The position numbers were made by a program, and so were the translations under genes. A stretch of 64,000 bases of DNA. Source: Pelomonas aquatica (lineage in GTDB: Bacteria > Pseudomonadota > Gammaproteobacteria > Burkholderiales > Burkholderiaceae_C). The stretch spans positions 62,001 through 126,000 of the forward strand of contig NZ_JAPPUW010000008.1 in NCBI RefSeq assembly GCF_026712205.1, in the 5' to 3' direction. Shown here in pieces: positions 24,767-36,817 of this stretch. Within the stretch, counting starts at the first letter, position 1, and each line of letters begins with the position of its first letter. The notes beneath the pieces are model-generated. The model ran no database searches. It saw only the letters and a program-made list of their open reading frames with translations, and was not told the origin of the DNA.

Positions 24767-25891
24767 ATGTCGCCCGCCCCCACGCGCATTGCGCCCGCCC
24801 AGCCCAGCCTCGTCCCGCTCGACTCGATCAAGGGCCGCGGCAGCGCGGGCGCGATGCCGCACCGCTTCGCGCGGGAACAGCGCGAGCAGGTCGACGACGG
24901 CTGGGGCACGCTGGACCAGCAGGCCGCCGAGGAGCGCCTGGCGCCGGCCACCCAGGTCATCGAGGAGCAGGCGAAGAAGATCGTCACCAGCAACCAGTCG
25001 CCGGACATCGCCTTCGACTACTCCATCAACCCCTACCGGGGCTGCGAGCACGGCTGCATCTACTGCTTCGCGCGGCCCACGCACAGCTATCTGAACCTGT
25101 CGCCGGGCCTGGATTTCGAGACCCGCATCATTGCCAAGGTCAACGCGGCCGAGCGGCTGCGCGAGACGCTGGCCAGCCCGCGCTACGAGCCGCGCTCGCT
25201 GGTGCTGGGCACGGCCACCGATGCCTACCAGCCCGTCGAGCGGCGCCTCGGCATCACGCGCCGCGTCGTCGAGGTGCTGGCCGAGGCCGGCCACCCGTTC
25301 TCGGTCGTCACCAAGTCGGCCGGCATCGAGCGCGAGCTCGATCTGATCGCGCCGATGGCGGCGCGGGGCCTGGTGTCGGTCTATCTGTCGGTGACGACGC
25401 TGGACCACGAGCTGGCCCGCATCCTGGAGCCGCGCGCGGCGGCGCCGGCGCGGCGGCTGCGGGCGATCAAGGCGCTGGCGGAGGCCGGCGTGCCGGTGGG
25501 AGTCAGCGTGTCGCCCATCATTCCCTTCATCAACGAACCCGAGCTGGAGCGCATCGTCGAGGCCGCCGTGGCGGCCGGCGCGAGCAGCGCCTTCAGCATC
25601 CCGCTGCGCCTGCCCTGGGAGGTCAACCCGCTGTTCCAGGACTGGCTGCAGCGCCACTTCCCGGAGCGCGCCGAGCGCGTGATGGCCCGGCTGCGCGACA
25701 TGCGCGGCGGCCTGGACAACGACGCCCGCTTCGGCACGCGCATGACGGGCGAGGGCGTCTGGGCCGAGCTGCTGCGCGCGCGCCTGCACCGCATCGCACG
25801 CAAGCACGGGCTGCGCACCGAGCGGCGGCCGGTGGAACTGGCGCTGTTCCGGCGGCCGGCCAGGCCGTCGGCGCAGGGCAGTCTGTTCTAG
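24767..25891 (+). CDS. PA0069-family radical SAM protein, SOS-controlled
   Basis: Radical SAM enzyme of 374 residues. The 4Fe-4S-binding motif is C93-EHG-C97-IY-C100 in PYRGCEHGCIYCFARPTH. The rest has the family patterns LVLGTATDAYQPVERRLGITR, FSVVTKSAGIERE, YLSVTTLD and PLRLPWEVNPLF. The family is distantly related to spore photoproduct lyase, and its Pseudomonas aeruginosa member PA0069 belongs to the LexA regulon, so a DNA-damage role is reasonable though no reaction is established. The upstream LexA box agrees. The start at 24767 is preferred over the ATG at 24743, which would put the operator inside the coding sequence. With the -10 inside the box the message would be leaderless. Confidence 0.88.
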   Translation: MSPAPTRIAPAQPSLVPLDSIKGRGSAGAMPHRFAREQREQVDDGWGTLDQQAAEERLAPATQVIEEQAKKIVTSNQSPDIAFDYSINPYRGCEHGCIYCFARPTHSYLNLSPGLDFETRIIAKVNAAERLRETLASPRYEPRSLVLGTATDAYQPVERRLGITRRVVEVLAEAGHPFSVVTKSAGIERELDLIAPMAARGLVSVYLSVTTLDHELARILEPRAAAPARRLRAIKALAEAGVPVGVSVSPIIPFINEPELERIVEAAVAAGASSAFSIPLRLPWEVNPLFQDWLQRHFPERAERVMARLRDMRGGLDNDARFGTRMTGEGVWAELLRARLHRIARKHGLRTERRPVELALFRRPARPSAQGSLF

Positions 25892-25921
25892 CGGCGGGCT
25901 GGGAGCAGGCCAGGCAGCGCT

Positions 25922-27559
25922 TCAGGCCGGTGCGGCGGCGGTGCGCAGCGCGACGCCGCCGGTCGCGCGGGCGGCCTTGGCCGCGCCGCCGCCCATGGGC
26001 TTCACATAGCGGACGTGCAGCGCCTCGATGCGCTGGCCCAGATCGGCCGCGTCCTCGATCTTGTCGGCATGGCGTTTCAGCACCAGGCCCGCCATGTCGA
26101 TGAGCTTGGCGTTGCGCGTGATCTCGCCCTGCTGGATCAGCAGCTCGACGGCGGCCTTGGCGCCACCGCGCAGCGAATGGCGCATCGCCGTCTCGGCGAC
26201 GTTGAAGACCTGCTGGTGGCAGTCGCGGAACTGATCGGCGGCGCCCTGGTGGCCCTCGGTCATCGCGACGAGGACCTCGGTGCTGGCCTTGGTCGTGCAA
26301 TGCCGCATGCCCAGCTCGCGCAGGATGGGCAGCATCTCCTCCAGCTCCACCTCCTGGCTGGACAGGCGTATCCACAGCGCCGTCAGCAGCGAGGCCGCTT
26401 CGAGGTCGAAGTCGCCGGCGGCGGCATGCCCGGTGAACTCGCGCGCGACGACGAGGGCCTGGCCCACGCGGCGCTCCAGCAGGAAGGACAGGCCGCGGAA
26501 GACCAGGTCGAAGCGCTGCAGCCTGACGGCGCCGGGCGCGCGTTCCAGCGCCGCGATCAGCGAGTCGTGGGCGTACTTGAAGCCCTTGTGATCCTTGGCG
26601 TCGAAGCGCATCAGCCCGATCAGCACGAGGCTGAGCATGTCGAACAGCTTGGAGCGCAGGCCCTGGGACATGGCGCGCTCCAGCAGCTTCAGTGCCTCGG
26701 CCCGCTGGCCGGCGTAGAAGCCCAGCGAGCCGCAGCGCTGCAGGCGCAGCAGGCAGCCGGGCGTCAGCGTCACGGCGGTCTGGTAGGTCTTGAGGGCCTG
26801 CTGCAGGTCGCCCTGCTCCATCTGCACATGGCCCATCAGGTCGTGGGAATCGGCATAGTCGGGCAGATCGCCGATCAGGTTCTCCAGCGTGCGCCGCGCG
26901 GCCTGCATATTGCCGCTGGCCACCTCGGTGCGCGCCACGCCCAGCCGCGCCCAGGGCACGGTCTTGGCCGTGATGATGGCCTCGTAGAGGATCCTGGCGT
27001 CGTCGAAGCGCTTGAGCCTCAGCAGCAGCTCGGCGCCGATGCGCGCCGCGTACAGCCAGTATCTGCCCTTGGCCTCGAAGCGCGCCAGGCAGAGGTTGGC
27101 GGCGGTCTCGAAGTCCTGGTTCTCGATGGCCTCGAAGATGTCCTTCAGCACGCGCTTGCGCTGGCGTGCGCTGGCCAGGCGCTCGGCGAGATTGGCGCTG
27201 GTGTAGGGCTTGATGAGGTAGGCATCGAGCGCGGCCTCGGCGGCCTCGGCCACCTTGGCATAGGTGGCCTCGCTGGTCACCATGACGAAGACCGTGGCGT
27301 AGGGCAGCAGGCCTTCGCGGCGCAGTTCGTCCAGCAGGTCCTGGCCGGATGTGTCGCCGGCGTCGAAGTGGTAGTCGCACAGCACGATGTCGAAGGTCTG
27401 GTGCTCCAGCATCACGCGGGCATCCTTCACGCGCGGGGTCTGGCGCACCGTGCCGACGCCGAGGTCGCGCAGCTGCGCCGACATCAGGCTGCGCGAGTTG
27501 GCGTTGCTGTCGATGATCAGCGCCGACGCGCCCTGGATGCTGCCGTCCATCAGCAACAT
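25922..27559 (-). CDS. Receiver-TPR protein (response regulator without DNA-binding domain)
   Basis: A 545-residue cytoplasmic protein. The N-terminal receiver domain (about 12-130) has the phospho-accepting D62 in DIVLCDYHFD, a Thr/Ser at VMVTSEA and the Lys of LIKPYTSANLAERL. From about 140 to 300 several degenerate tetratricopeptide repeats can be seen (RYWLYAARIGAELLLRLKRFDDARILYEAI, DSHDLMGHVQMEQGDLQQALKTYQTAV). The remaining 240 residues are helical with no known domain. The pattern is that of a phospho-controlled protein-interaction scaffold rather than a transcription factor. No kinase gene is adjacent. It converges with the radical SAM gene. Confidence 0.82.
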   Translation of the reverse strand: MLLMDGSIQGASALIIDSNANSRSLMSAQLRDLGVGTVRQTPRVKDARVMLEHQTFDIVLCDYHFDAGDTSGQDLLDELRREGLLPYATVFVMVTSEATYAKVAEAAEAALDAYLIKPYTSANLAERLASARQRKRVLKDIFEAIENQDFETAANLCLARFEAKGRYWLYAARIGAELLLRLKRFDDARILYEAIITAKTVPWARLGVARTEVASGNMQAARRTLENLIGDLPDYADSHDLMGHVQMEQGDLQQALKTYQTAVTLTPGCLLRLQRCGSLGFYAGQRAEALKLLERAMSQGLRSKLFDMLSLVLIGLMRFDAKDHKGFKYAHDSLIAALERAPGAVRLQRFDLVFRGLSFLLERRVGQALVVAREFTGHAAAGDFDLEAASLLTALWIRLSSQEVELEEMLPILRELGMRHCTTKASTEVLVAMTEGHQGAADQFRDCHQQVFNVAETAMRHSLRGGAKAAVELLIQQGEITRNAKLIDMAGLVLKRHADKIEDAADLGQRIEALHVRYVKPMGGGAAKAARATGGVALRTAAAPA

Positions 27560-27748
27560 GCTGCCCCCTTCCGTGGCACGGGGCAGCGGACTCTGGGCGC
27601 AGGAGTCGAAGGGCGGATCACTTATGAGCCATCGGCGTGACAGTCGATGAACTTTAGGGTTTCTGGGCGAGCGTGGGTGAGATGGTTTACACGCGCTTCG
27701 GGCACACGACGTGACTTAAGGCGCAGGCGGGCTCCGCGACAGGCCATG
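27560..27748. other. Non-coding spacer before the dnaJ terminator
   Basis: This spacer lies between the divergent start of the REC-TPR gene and the dnaJ terminator. No gene, tRNA or repeat was recognised. Together with the terminator and the short stretch to dnaJ, about 240 bp separate the two coding regions. Confidence 0.5.
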
Positions 27749-27781
27749 AAAAACCGCGGCGTCCTGGCGGGCGCCGCGGTT
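27749..27781 (-). terminator. Terminator of the hemH-dnaJ operon
   Basis: A 10-bp stem AACCGCGGCG/CGCCGCGGTT (27781-27752 on the minus strand) with a 10-nt loop is followed by a U-run. Confidence 0.85.
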
Positions 27782-27802
27782 CGTCGGGAGGGCCGGGCCG
27801 GC

Positions 27803-28954
27803 CTACTTGAACAGGTCCTTGACCCGGTCGGTCCAGCTCTTGGCGTTGGGCGAGTGGCGCTCGCCGCCCTTCTTCAGCGACTCGTCGAGCTCCTTGAGCA
27901 GCTTCTTCTGGTGCTCGGTGAGCTTGACGGGCGTCTCGACCGCGATGTGGCAGTAGAGGTCGCCCGGGTAGCTGGAGCGCACGCCCTTGATGCCCTTGCC
28001 GCGCAGGCGGAAGGTCTTGCCGTGCTGGGTGCCCTCGGGCAACTCGATCTCGGCCTTGCCGCCCAGCGTGGGCACCTCGATGTTGCCGCCCAGCGCGGCG
28101 GTGACCATCGACACCGGCATCGTGCAGTGCAGGTCGTCGCCGTCGCGCTCGAAGAGGTCGTGCTGCTTGATGCGGATCTCGATGTAGAGGTCGCCGCTCG
28201 GGCCGCCGTTCACGCCGGGCTCGCCATTGCCCGCCGAGCGGATGCGCATGCCCTCGTTGATGCCGGCCGGGATCTTGACCTCCAGCGTCTTCTGCTTCTT
28301 GACCTTGCCCTGGCCGTTGCAGGCCATGCAGGGGTCGGGAATGATCTTGCCGCTGCCGTGGCAGTGCGGGCAGGTCTGCTGGATGCTGAAGAAGCCCTGG
28401 CGCATGTGCACCGTGCCCGAGCCGCCGCAGGAGCCGCAGGTCTTGGCGCTGGTGCCGGGCTTGGCGCCCGAGCCGCCGCAGGTCTCGCAGCCTTCCCAGC
28501 TCGGGATGCGGATCTGCGTCTCCTTGCCGCGTGCGGCTTCCTCCAGAGAAATCTCCATCGCATAGCTGAGGTCGCTGCCGCGGTAGACCTGCTGGCCGCC
28601 GCCACCGCGGCGCCCGCCGCCCTGGCCGCCGAAGATGTCGCCGAAGATGTCGCCGAAGGCCTCGGCGAAGCCGCCGAAGCCCTCCGCGCCCGGGCCGCCG
28701 CGGCCGGCGCCCATATTGGGGTCGACGCCGGCATGGCCGTACTGGTCGTAGGCCGCGCGCTTCTGCGCGTCGGACAGCATCTCGTAGGCTTCCTTGGCCT
28801 CCTTGAACTGCTCCTCGGCCTTCTTCGCCCCGTCGCCCTGGTTGCGGTCGGGGTGGTACTTCATGGCCAGCTTGCGGTAGGCCTTCTTGATGTCGTCCTC
28901 GGTCGCGTTCTTGGCGACGCCGAGGACTTCGTAGTAATCGCGCTTGGAAGCCAT
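27803..28954 (-). CDS. dnaJ: Chaperone protein DnaJ
   Basis: Type I Hsp40 co-chaperone that delivers substrates to DnaK and stimulates its ATPase. Of 383 residues, the J domain (1-70) has HPD at 34-36. A Gly/Phe-rich linker (about 75-130) follows, then a zinc-binding domain with four CxxCxGxG-type repeats ([32 protein letters not shown]), then the C-terminal substrate-binding domains. Length and order are standard. It is last in grpE-dnaK-dnaJ; a hairpin between dnaK and dnaJ may reduce its level relative to dnaK. Confidence 0.97.
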   Translation of the reverse strand: MASKRDYYEVLGVAKNATEDDIKKAYRKLAMKYHPDRNQGDGAKKAEEQFKEAKEAYEMLSDAQKRAAYDQYGHAGVDPNMGAGRGGPGAEGFGGFAEAFGDIFGDIFGGQGGGRRGGGGQQVYRGSDLSYAMEISLEEAARGKETQIRIPSWEGCETCGGSGAKPGTSAKTCGSCGGSGTVHMRQGFFSIQQTCPHCHGSGKIIPDPCMACNGQGKVKKQKTLEVKIPAGINEGMRIRSAGNGEPGVNGGPSGDLYIEIRIKQHDLFERDGDDLHCTMPVSMVTAALGGNIEVPTLGGKAEIELPEGTQHGKTFRLRGKGIKGVRSSYPGDLYCHIAVETPVKLTEHQKKLLKELDESLKKGGERHSPNAKSWTDRVKDLFK

Positions 28955-28971
28955 TGCTCTTCTCGTAAAGC

Positions 28972-29003
28972 AAAAGCCCGGGCGCGCGAACCGCGCCCCG
29001 GGC
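28972..29003 (-). terminator. Attenuator-like hairpin between dnaK and dnaJ
   Basis: The minus strand folds as GCCCGGG, one bulged G, CGCG, a short loop, CGCG-CCCGGGC, then TTTTGCTTT. It may partly terminate dnaK transcripts before dnaJ. Confidence 0.6.
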
Positions 29004-29019
29004 CGAGGTCATCGGAGGC

Positions 29020-30972
<1,953 letters not shown>

Positions 30973-31006
30973 GTTCTTGCTCCTGGTGAATGCTTGGATG
31001 TCTTGG

Positions 31007-31034
31007 ATTTGTGGATAACTTGGTCGCCTTCAAG
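31007..31034 (-). promoter_or_regulatory. Sigma-32 (heat-shock) promoter of dnaK
   Basis: The minus strand reads CTTGAA (31034-31029), a 14-bp spacer, then CCACAAAT (31014-31007), against consensus CTTGAA and CCCCATNT. Confidence 0.65.
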
Positions 31035-31054
31035 GGCGCCAGGCTGTGAATTAG

Positions 31055-31095
31055 TGGGGACAGAGCATGTCGCTTCGCGCCAAGGTCTGTCCCCA
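31055..31095. repeat. REP-like palindrome between grpE and dnaK
   Basis: TGGGGACAGA (31055-31064) and TCTGTCCCCA (31086-31095) form a perfect 10-bp stem around 21 nt. There is no U-tract, so it is not a terminator. GGGGACAGA-type palindromes occur as dispersed extragenic repeats in some proteobacteria; only one copy was noticed in this window. Confidence 0.55.
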
Positions 31096-31100
31096 AATCA

Positions 31101-31616
31101 TTAGCGAGGCGCCGCGACCGTCACGAGGGCCGGCCGCAGCACGCGGTCGGCGATCAGGAAGCCCTTCTGCAGCACGGCCACGACGGTGTTGGCCTCCTGC
31201 TCGGCCGGCACCATGGAGATGGCCTGGTGCTGGTTGGGGTCGAACTTGGTGCCGGCGGCCGGGTTGATCTCGACCACCTTGTTGCGCTCCAGCGCGCTGG
31301 CGAGCTGGCGGCGCGTGGCGTGCACGCCTTCCAGCACCGTCTCGACGGCGGCGCCGGGCGTGGCGATGGCGGCTTCCATGCTGTCCATCACCGGCAGCAT
31401 GGCCTCGGCAAAGGCCTCGACGGCGAACTTGCGCGCCTTGGCGATGTCTTCGTCGGCGCGACGGCGCACGTTCTCGACCTCGGCCTTGGCGCGCAGATAG
31501 GCGTCGCTCATCTCGGCCAGCCGGTTTTCCAGCTCGGCGATCTTGATCTCGGGGTTGGTCTCGGCGGCCGTGGGCTCGCCGGCGGCGTCTTCGGGCAGGG
31601 GGGTGTCGGTCGTCAT
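31101..31616 (-). CDS. grpE: Nucleotide exchange factor GrpE
   Basis: Releases ADP from DnaK. From the ATG at 31616 it has 171 residues. The N-terminus is acidic and unstructured (about 1-25). A long dimerising coiled coil follows ([39 protein letters not shown]), then the beta-domain with [24 protein letters not shown] and the final [13 protein letters not shown], the usual GrpE end. A longer in-frame start at 31667 is rejected because it would include the sigma-32 promoter. Confidence 0.95.
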   Translation of the reverse strand: MTTDTPLPEDAAGEPTAAETNPEIKIAELENRLAEMSDAYLRAKAEVENVRRRADEDIAKARKFAVEAFAEAMLPVMDSMEAAIATPGAAVETVLEGVHATRRQLASALERNKVVEINPAAGTKFDPNQHQAISMVPAEQEANTVVAVLQKGFLIADRVLRPALVTVAAPR

Positions 31617-31640
31617 GGCGTCAAAAAAGCAATCGCGCCT

Positions 31641-31668
31641 AACTGGGGCGCGATGTCCTGGATTCAAG
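31641..31668 (-). promoter_or_regulatory. Sigma-32 (heat-shock) promoter of grpE
   Basis: The minus strand reads CTTGAA (31668-31663), a 14-bp spacer, then CCCCAGTT (31648-31641), seven of eight positions of a heat-shock -10. The dnaK promoter has the same spacing. Confidence 0.8.
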
Positions 31669-31685
31669 AGGGAGATTATCGCGGG

Positions 31686-32111
31686 CTAACCCGGGTCGTC
31701 GAGATCGTCCGCCGACGCCGACCAGCGGTCCCAGTCGGCCAGGCGGCGGCGATCCTGCTTGGTCGGGCGGCCCTGGGCGATGGTGGCCGCCGGTTCGGGC
31801 GCCAGGCGGCGCGCCTCGGCCGCGGCCTCGCGGGCGGTGACGCTGGCCTGGGTCTCGGCATAGAGCGCTTGAGCCTGCGGGGCCGGGCCGCGCTGGTTGG
31901 ACAGGCCACGCACCTCGACCTCGCGGGTCACGACGCCGGTGCGGATGCTGAGCAGATCGCCCGGCCTCACGTCGCGCGCCGGCTTCACCGGCTGGCCGCC
32001 CACGCGCACGCGGCCGAGGTTGATCTCGTCGACGGCCAGGGCCCGGGTCTTGTAGAAGCGCGCGGCCCAGAGCCATTTGTCCAGGCGCATGCAGGCGAGG
32101 GCTTCGCTCAT
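31686..32111 (-). CDS. hslR: RNA-binding S4-domain heat-shock protein 15
   Basis: Hsp15-type protein of 141 residues. In E. coli it binds 50S subunits that carry a stalled nascent chain and helps recycle them. The S4 domain spans about 8-60 (MRLDKWLWAARFYKTRALA, GRVRVGGQPVKPARDVRPGD), and a basic C-terminal tail (RPTKQDRRRLADWDRW) follows. It overlaps the hemH stop by four bases and is directly upstream of grpE, a coherent heat-shock grouping. Confidence 0.92.
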   Translation of the reverse strand: MSEALACMRLDKWLWAARFYKTRALAVDEINLGRVRVGGQPVKPARDVRPGDLLSIRTGVVTREVEVRGLSNQRGPAPQAQALYAETQASVTAREAAAEARRLAPEPAATIAQGRPTKQDRRRLADWDRWSASADDLDDPG

Positions 32112-33202
32112 TCCTTCGCCCCGGCGGCCAGCGCCCGCTGGCGCTGCAGGGCCAGCGTGTCAGGGTGGGGCGCGGCGGTCGGCCAGCCTTGCAGGTGGCG
32201 CTCCGCCAGCGCGGCCAGCGCGCGCATGCCGGCCGGATGGTCGTTCAGGCAGGGGACGTAGCCGAAGCGCTGGCCGCCGGCCGCCAGGAAGGCGGCACGC
32301 GCCTCCTGGTCGATCTCTTCCAGCGTCTCCAGGCAGTCGGCCGCGAAGCCGGGGCAGATCAGGTCGACGGCCTTCACGCCGCCCTTGGCGAGCTTGACGA
32401 GGCTGGGCTCGGTATAGGGCTGCAGCCATTTGGCCTTGCCGAAGCGGCTCTGGAAGCTGACCAGCCACTCGCCGTCCTTCAGGCCCAGGGCCTCGGCCAG
32501 CAGGCGGCCGGTTTTCAGGCATTCGCAGTGGTAGGGGTCGCCCAGGTGCAGCGTGCGCTCGGGCATGCCGTGGAAGCTCATGACCAGCTTCTCGCCACGG
32601 CCCTCGCGCTGCCAGTGCTCGCGCACGCTCTGGGCCAGTGCGGCGATGTGGCCGGGGTCGTCGTGGTAGCGGTTCACGAAGCGCAGCTCGGGGACGTGGC
32701 GGCTGCGCAGCGCCCAGCGGGCCACGTCGTCGATGACGCTGGCCGTCGTCGCGCCCGAATACTGCGGGTAGGCCGGCAGCACGAGCACGCGCTGCACGCC
32801 CTCGCGCTTGAGCGCGTCCAGCTGGGCGGCGATGGCGGGCGTGCCATAGCGCATCGCGTGGGCCACGCGCACGCGCAGGCCGCGCTCGCCGAGCAGGCCC
32901 TGCAGCAGCTTGGCCTGCTTCTCGGTCCAGACCTTGAGCGGCGAGCCTTCGGGCTTCCAGATGCTGGCGTACTTGGCCGCCGACTTGGCCGGGCGCACGC
33001 GCAGGATGAGGCCGTGCAGGATCGCCATCCAGACCAGCCTGGGGATCTCGACGACGCGCGGGTCGGCGAGGAACTGGGCCAGGTAGCGGCGCAGCGCGGG
33101 AGCGGTCGGCGCGTCGGGTGTGCCGAGGTTGCACAGCAGCACGGCCACGTCAGGGCCGGAGCCGGCGCCGTGGCGCCGTGGCGGTTCAGGGAAAAAGGCC
33201 AT
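32108..33202 (-). CDS. hemH: Ferrochelatase
   Basis: Inserts Fe2+ into protoporphyrin IX, the last step of protoheme synthesis, at the inner face of the membrane. The 364-residue product has the family motifs VAVLLCNLGTPDAPTAPALR, YLAQFLADPRVVEIPR, VLVLPAYPQYSGATTASV, VNRYHDDPGHI, LVMSFHGMPERTLHLGDPY and VDLICPGFAADCLETLEEI. The ATG overlaps the cyclase stop by one base (TGATG) and the stop overlaps hslR, so it is translationally coupled on both sides. Heme supply is relevant to the cytochrome-tethered NirK, though not linked by proximity. Confidence 0.96.
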   Translation of the reverse strand: MAFFPEPPRRHGAGSGPDVAVLLCNLGTPDAPTAPALRRYLAQFLADPRVVEIPRLVWMAILHGLILRVRPAKSAAKYASIWKPEGSPLKVWTEKQAKLLQGLLGERGLRVRVAHAMRYGTPAIAAQLDALKREGVQRVLVLPAYPQYSGATTASVIDDVARWALRSRHVPELRFVNRYHDDPGHIAALAQSVREHWQREGRGEKLVMSFHGMPERTLHLGDPYHCECLKTGRLLAEALGLKDGEWLVSFQSRFGKAKWLQPYTEPSLVKLAKGGVKAVDLICPGFAADCLETLEEIDQEARAAFLAAGGQRFGYVPCLNDHPAGMRALAALAERHLQGWPTAAPHPDTLALQRQRALAAGAKE

Positions 33203-34173
33203 CAGCGGCGGGATCTTGGGCCGCCGAAGGCCTGCGGCTCGGTGTCGGCGAAGTGCAGCACCTCGAAGCGCACGCTGGGCGACTGCTGGTCGCCCGGCGG
33301 ACCGCCCAGGCCGATGCTGCCGCCGCCGTGCAGCGTGCAGCTGCCGCGCTTGAGGCTCAGCAGCTCGCCCGAGTCGCCGAAGCGCACATAGGTGCCGTTG
33401 TAGGAGAGGTCGGTCAGCTCGAAGCTGCTGCCCTGCCAGTCGATGCGGGCATGCGAGCGCGACACGCGCGCGTCGGTGATGCAGTAGGTGGCTTGCACGC
33501 TGCGGCCCAGGATGACCGGCATGCTGAGGATGTCGAAGACGCGGTCCAGGTCGCCCCAGACCAGGCGCATGCCGTCGGGCTCGGTGGCGCGCATCGGCTC
33601 GCCGAACTGCGTCGCGGCCGCATCGGCGCCGAGCAGTGGTGCGGCGTCCATGCGATGGACGTGCACGGGCTCGATGCGGCCGCGCACCGAGATGCGGTCC
33701 AGGCTGCGGAAGCGCCCCTTGGACGCGTGATGCAGTCCGGCCAGCACCTCGGCGGTGATGAGGATCTCGCCGTCGCCGGCATGGTCGATCAGGCGGGCGG
33801 CCACGTTGACCGCGTCGCCGAAGCAGTCGCCGTTGAGCTCGACGACCTCGCCGCGCGCCAGCGCCACCTGCAGGCGCAGCGCCAGCATGGCCGGGTTGTT
33901 GTTCAGCCGCCGCGCTCGCTGCACGGTACGCTCCAGCATCTCCTGCATGCGCTGGGCCGCGCGCACGCCGTCGCGCGGCGTCTCGAAGGCGGCCATCAGG
34001 CCGTCGCCCAGCGTCTTGATCAGGTGGCCGCCGCTCTCCAGCACGGCCTCGCTGATCTGGCTGACCGTCTGCGTGACGAGGCCGCTGGCCTCGGCGTTGC
34101 CGAGGGACTCGTAGAGCCCGGTGCTGCCACGCAGGTCGGCGAAGAGGACGGTGCGCTCGCGGATCGCGGTCAT
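33202..34173 (-). CDS. Class III adenylate/guanylate cyclase with FHA domain
   Basis: A 323-residue soluble protein from the ATG at 34173; an upstream in-frame TTG is rejected. The class III cyclase domain (about 1-175) has the two metal-binding Asp residues, D13 in VLFADLRGSTG and D57 in KTLGDGLMAAFE, and the Asn-Arg pair in GDAVNVAARL. The C-terminal half carries an FHA domain (about 225-300) with ILGRS, RVSRSHARI and LSYNGTYV, the phosphothreonine-binding residues. It should make cAMP or cGMP and bind a phosphorylated partner; two Ser/Thr-kinase-like genes lie at 49-53 kb. It heads the hemH-hslR-grpE-dnaK-dnaJ run. Confidence 0.87.
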   Translation of the reverse strand: MTAIRERTVLFADLRGSTGLYESLGNAEASGLVTQTVSQISEAVLESGGHLIKTLGDGLMAAFETPRDGVRAAQRMQEMLERTVQRARRLNNNPAMLALRLQVALARGEVVELNGDCFGDAVNVAARLIDHAGDGEILITAEVLAGLHHASKGRFRSLDRISVRGRIEPVHVHRMDAAPLLGADAAATQFGEPMRATEPDGMRLVWGDLDRVFDILSMPVILGRSVQATYCITDARVSRSHARIDWQGSSFELTDLSYNGTYVRFGDSGELLSLKRGSCTLHGGGSIGLGGPPGDQQSPSVRFEVLHFADTEPQAFGGPRSRR

Positions 34174-34192
34174 GGAGGGAAGTTTAGGGCGC

Positions 34193-34217
34193 AAAAAAGG
34201 CCGGACGGGCCGGCCTT
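34193..34217 (-). terminator. Terminator of rpoD
   Basis: The stem AAGGCCGG/CCGGCCTT with a 5-nt loop is followed by a T-run on the minus strand, 8 bp after the rpoD stop. Confidence 0.9.
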
Positions 34218-34225
34218 GGCGGAGA

Positions 34226-36481
<2,256 letters not shown>

Positions 36482-36817
36482 GCAGGTCCTTCGAGGGTTT
36501 GCGCGGTCAATTCAGAAATGCAGCAGCCACCGCGGCCGACCCGGGCTGGCTGTCAAACCGGCGGGGCAGGGGGCGGTGGCTTTCGTCGCCAGGTATCACC
36601 CGAAATTCGAGCGAGGGACCCAGGCGTGGCGCGAACAAGCTGGCGTGATCGTTTGGAGTGCAGAGGTGGCGGATGTGTTGGCCTTCAAAACTCTTGGCGA
36701 GTTGCCCAGTGTCGCTGGGTGGCCGGGCCCGGCATCGCTCTGCCGTCACTCTTGTTGACGCGCGCGGAAAACGTTGAATTATCGGCCAAATTCATCCATA
36801 GGTCAAAAACCGCGGCT
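36482..36817. other. rpoD-dnaG intergenic region
   Basis: About 336 bp without a supported gene. It holds the rpoD promoter at its distal end and an approximately 295-nt rpoD leader. No rpsU gene, riboswitch or tRNA was recognised; short opens on both strands are unconserved. Confidence 0.6.
36778..36806 (-). promoter_or_regulatory. Sigma-70 promoter of rpoD
   Basis: The minus strand reads TTGACC (36806-36801), a 17-bp spacer, then GATAAT (36783-36778), five of six matches at each element. Confidence 0.8.
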
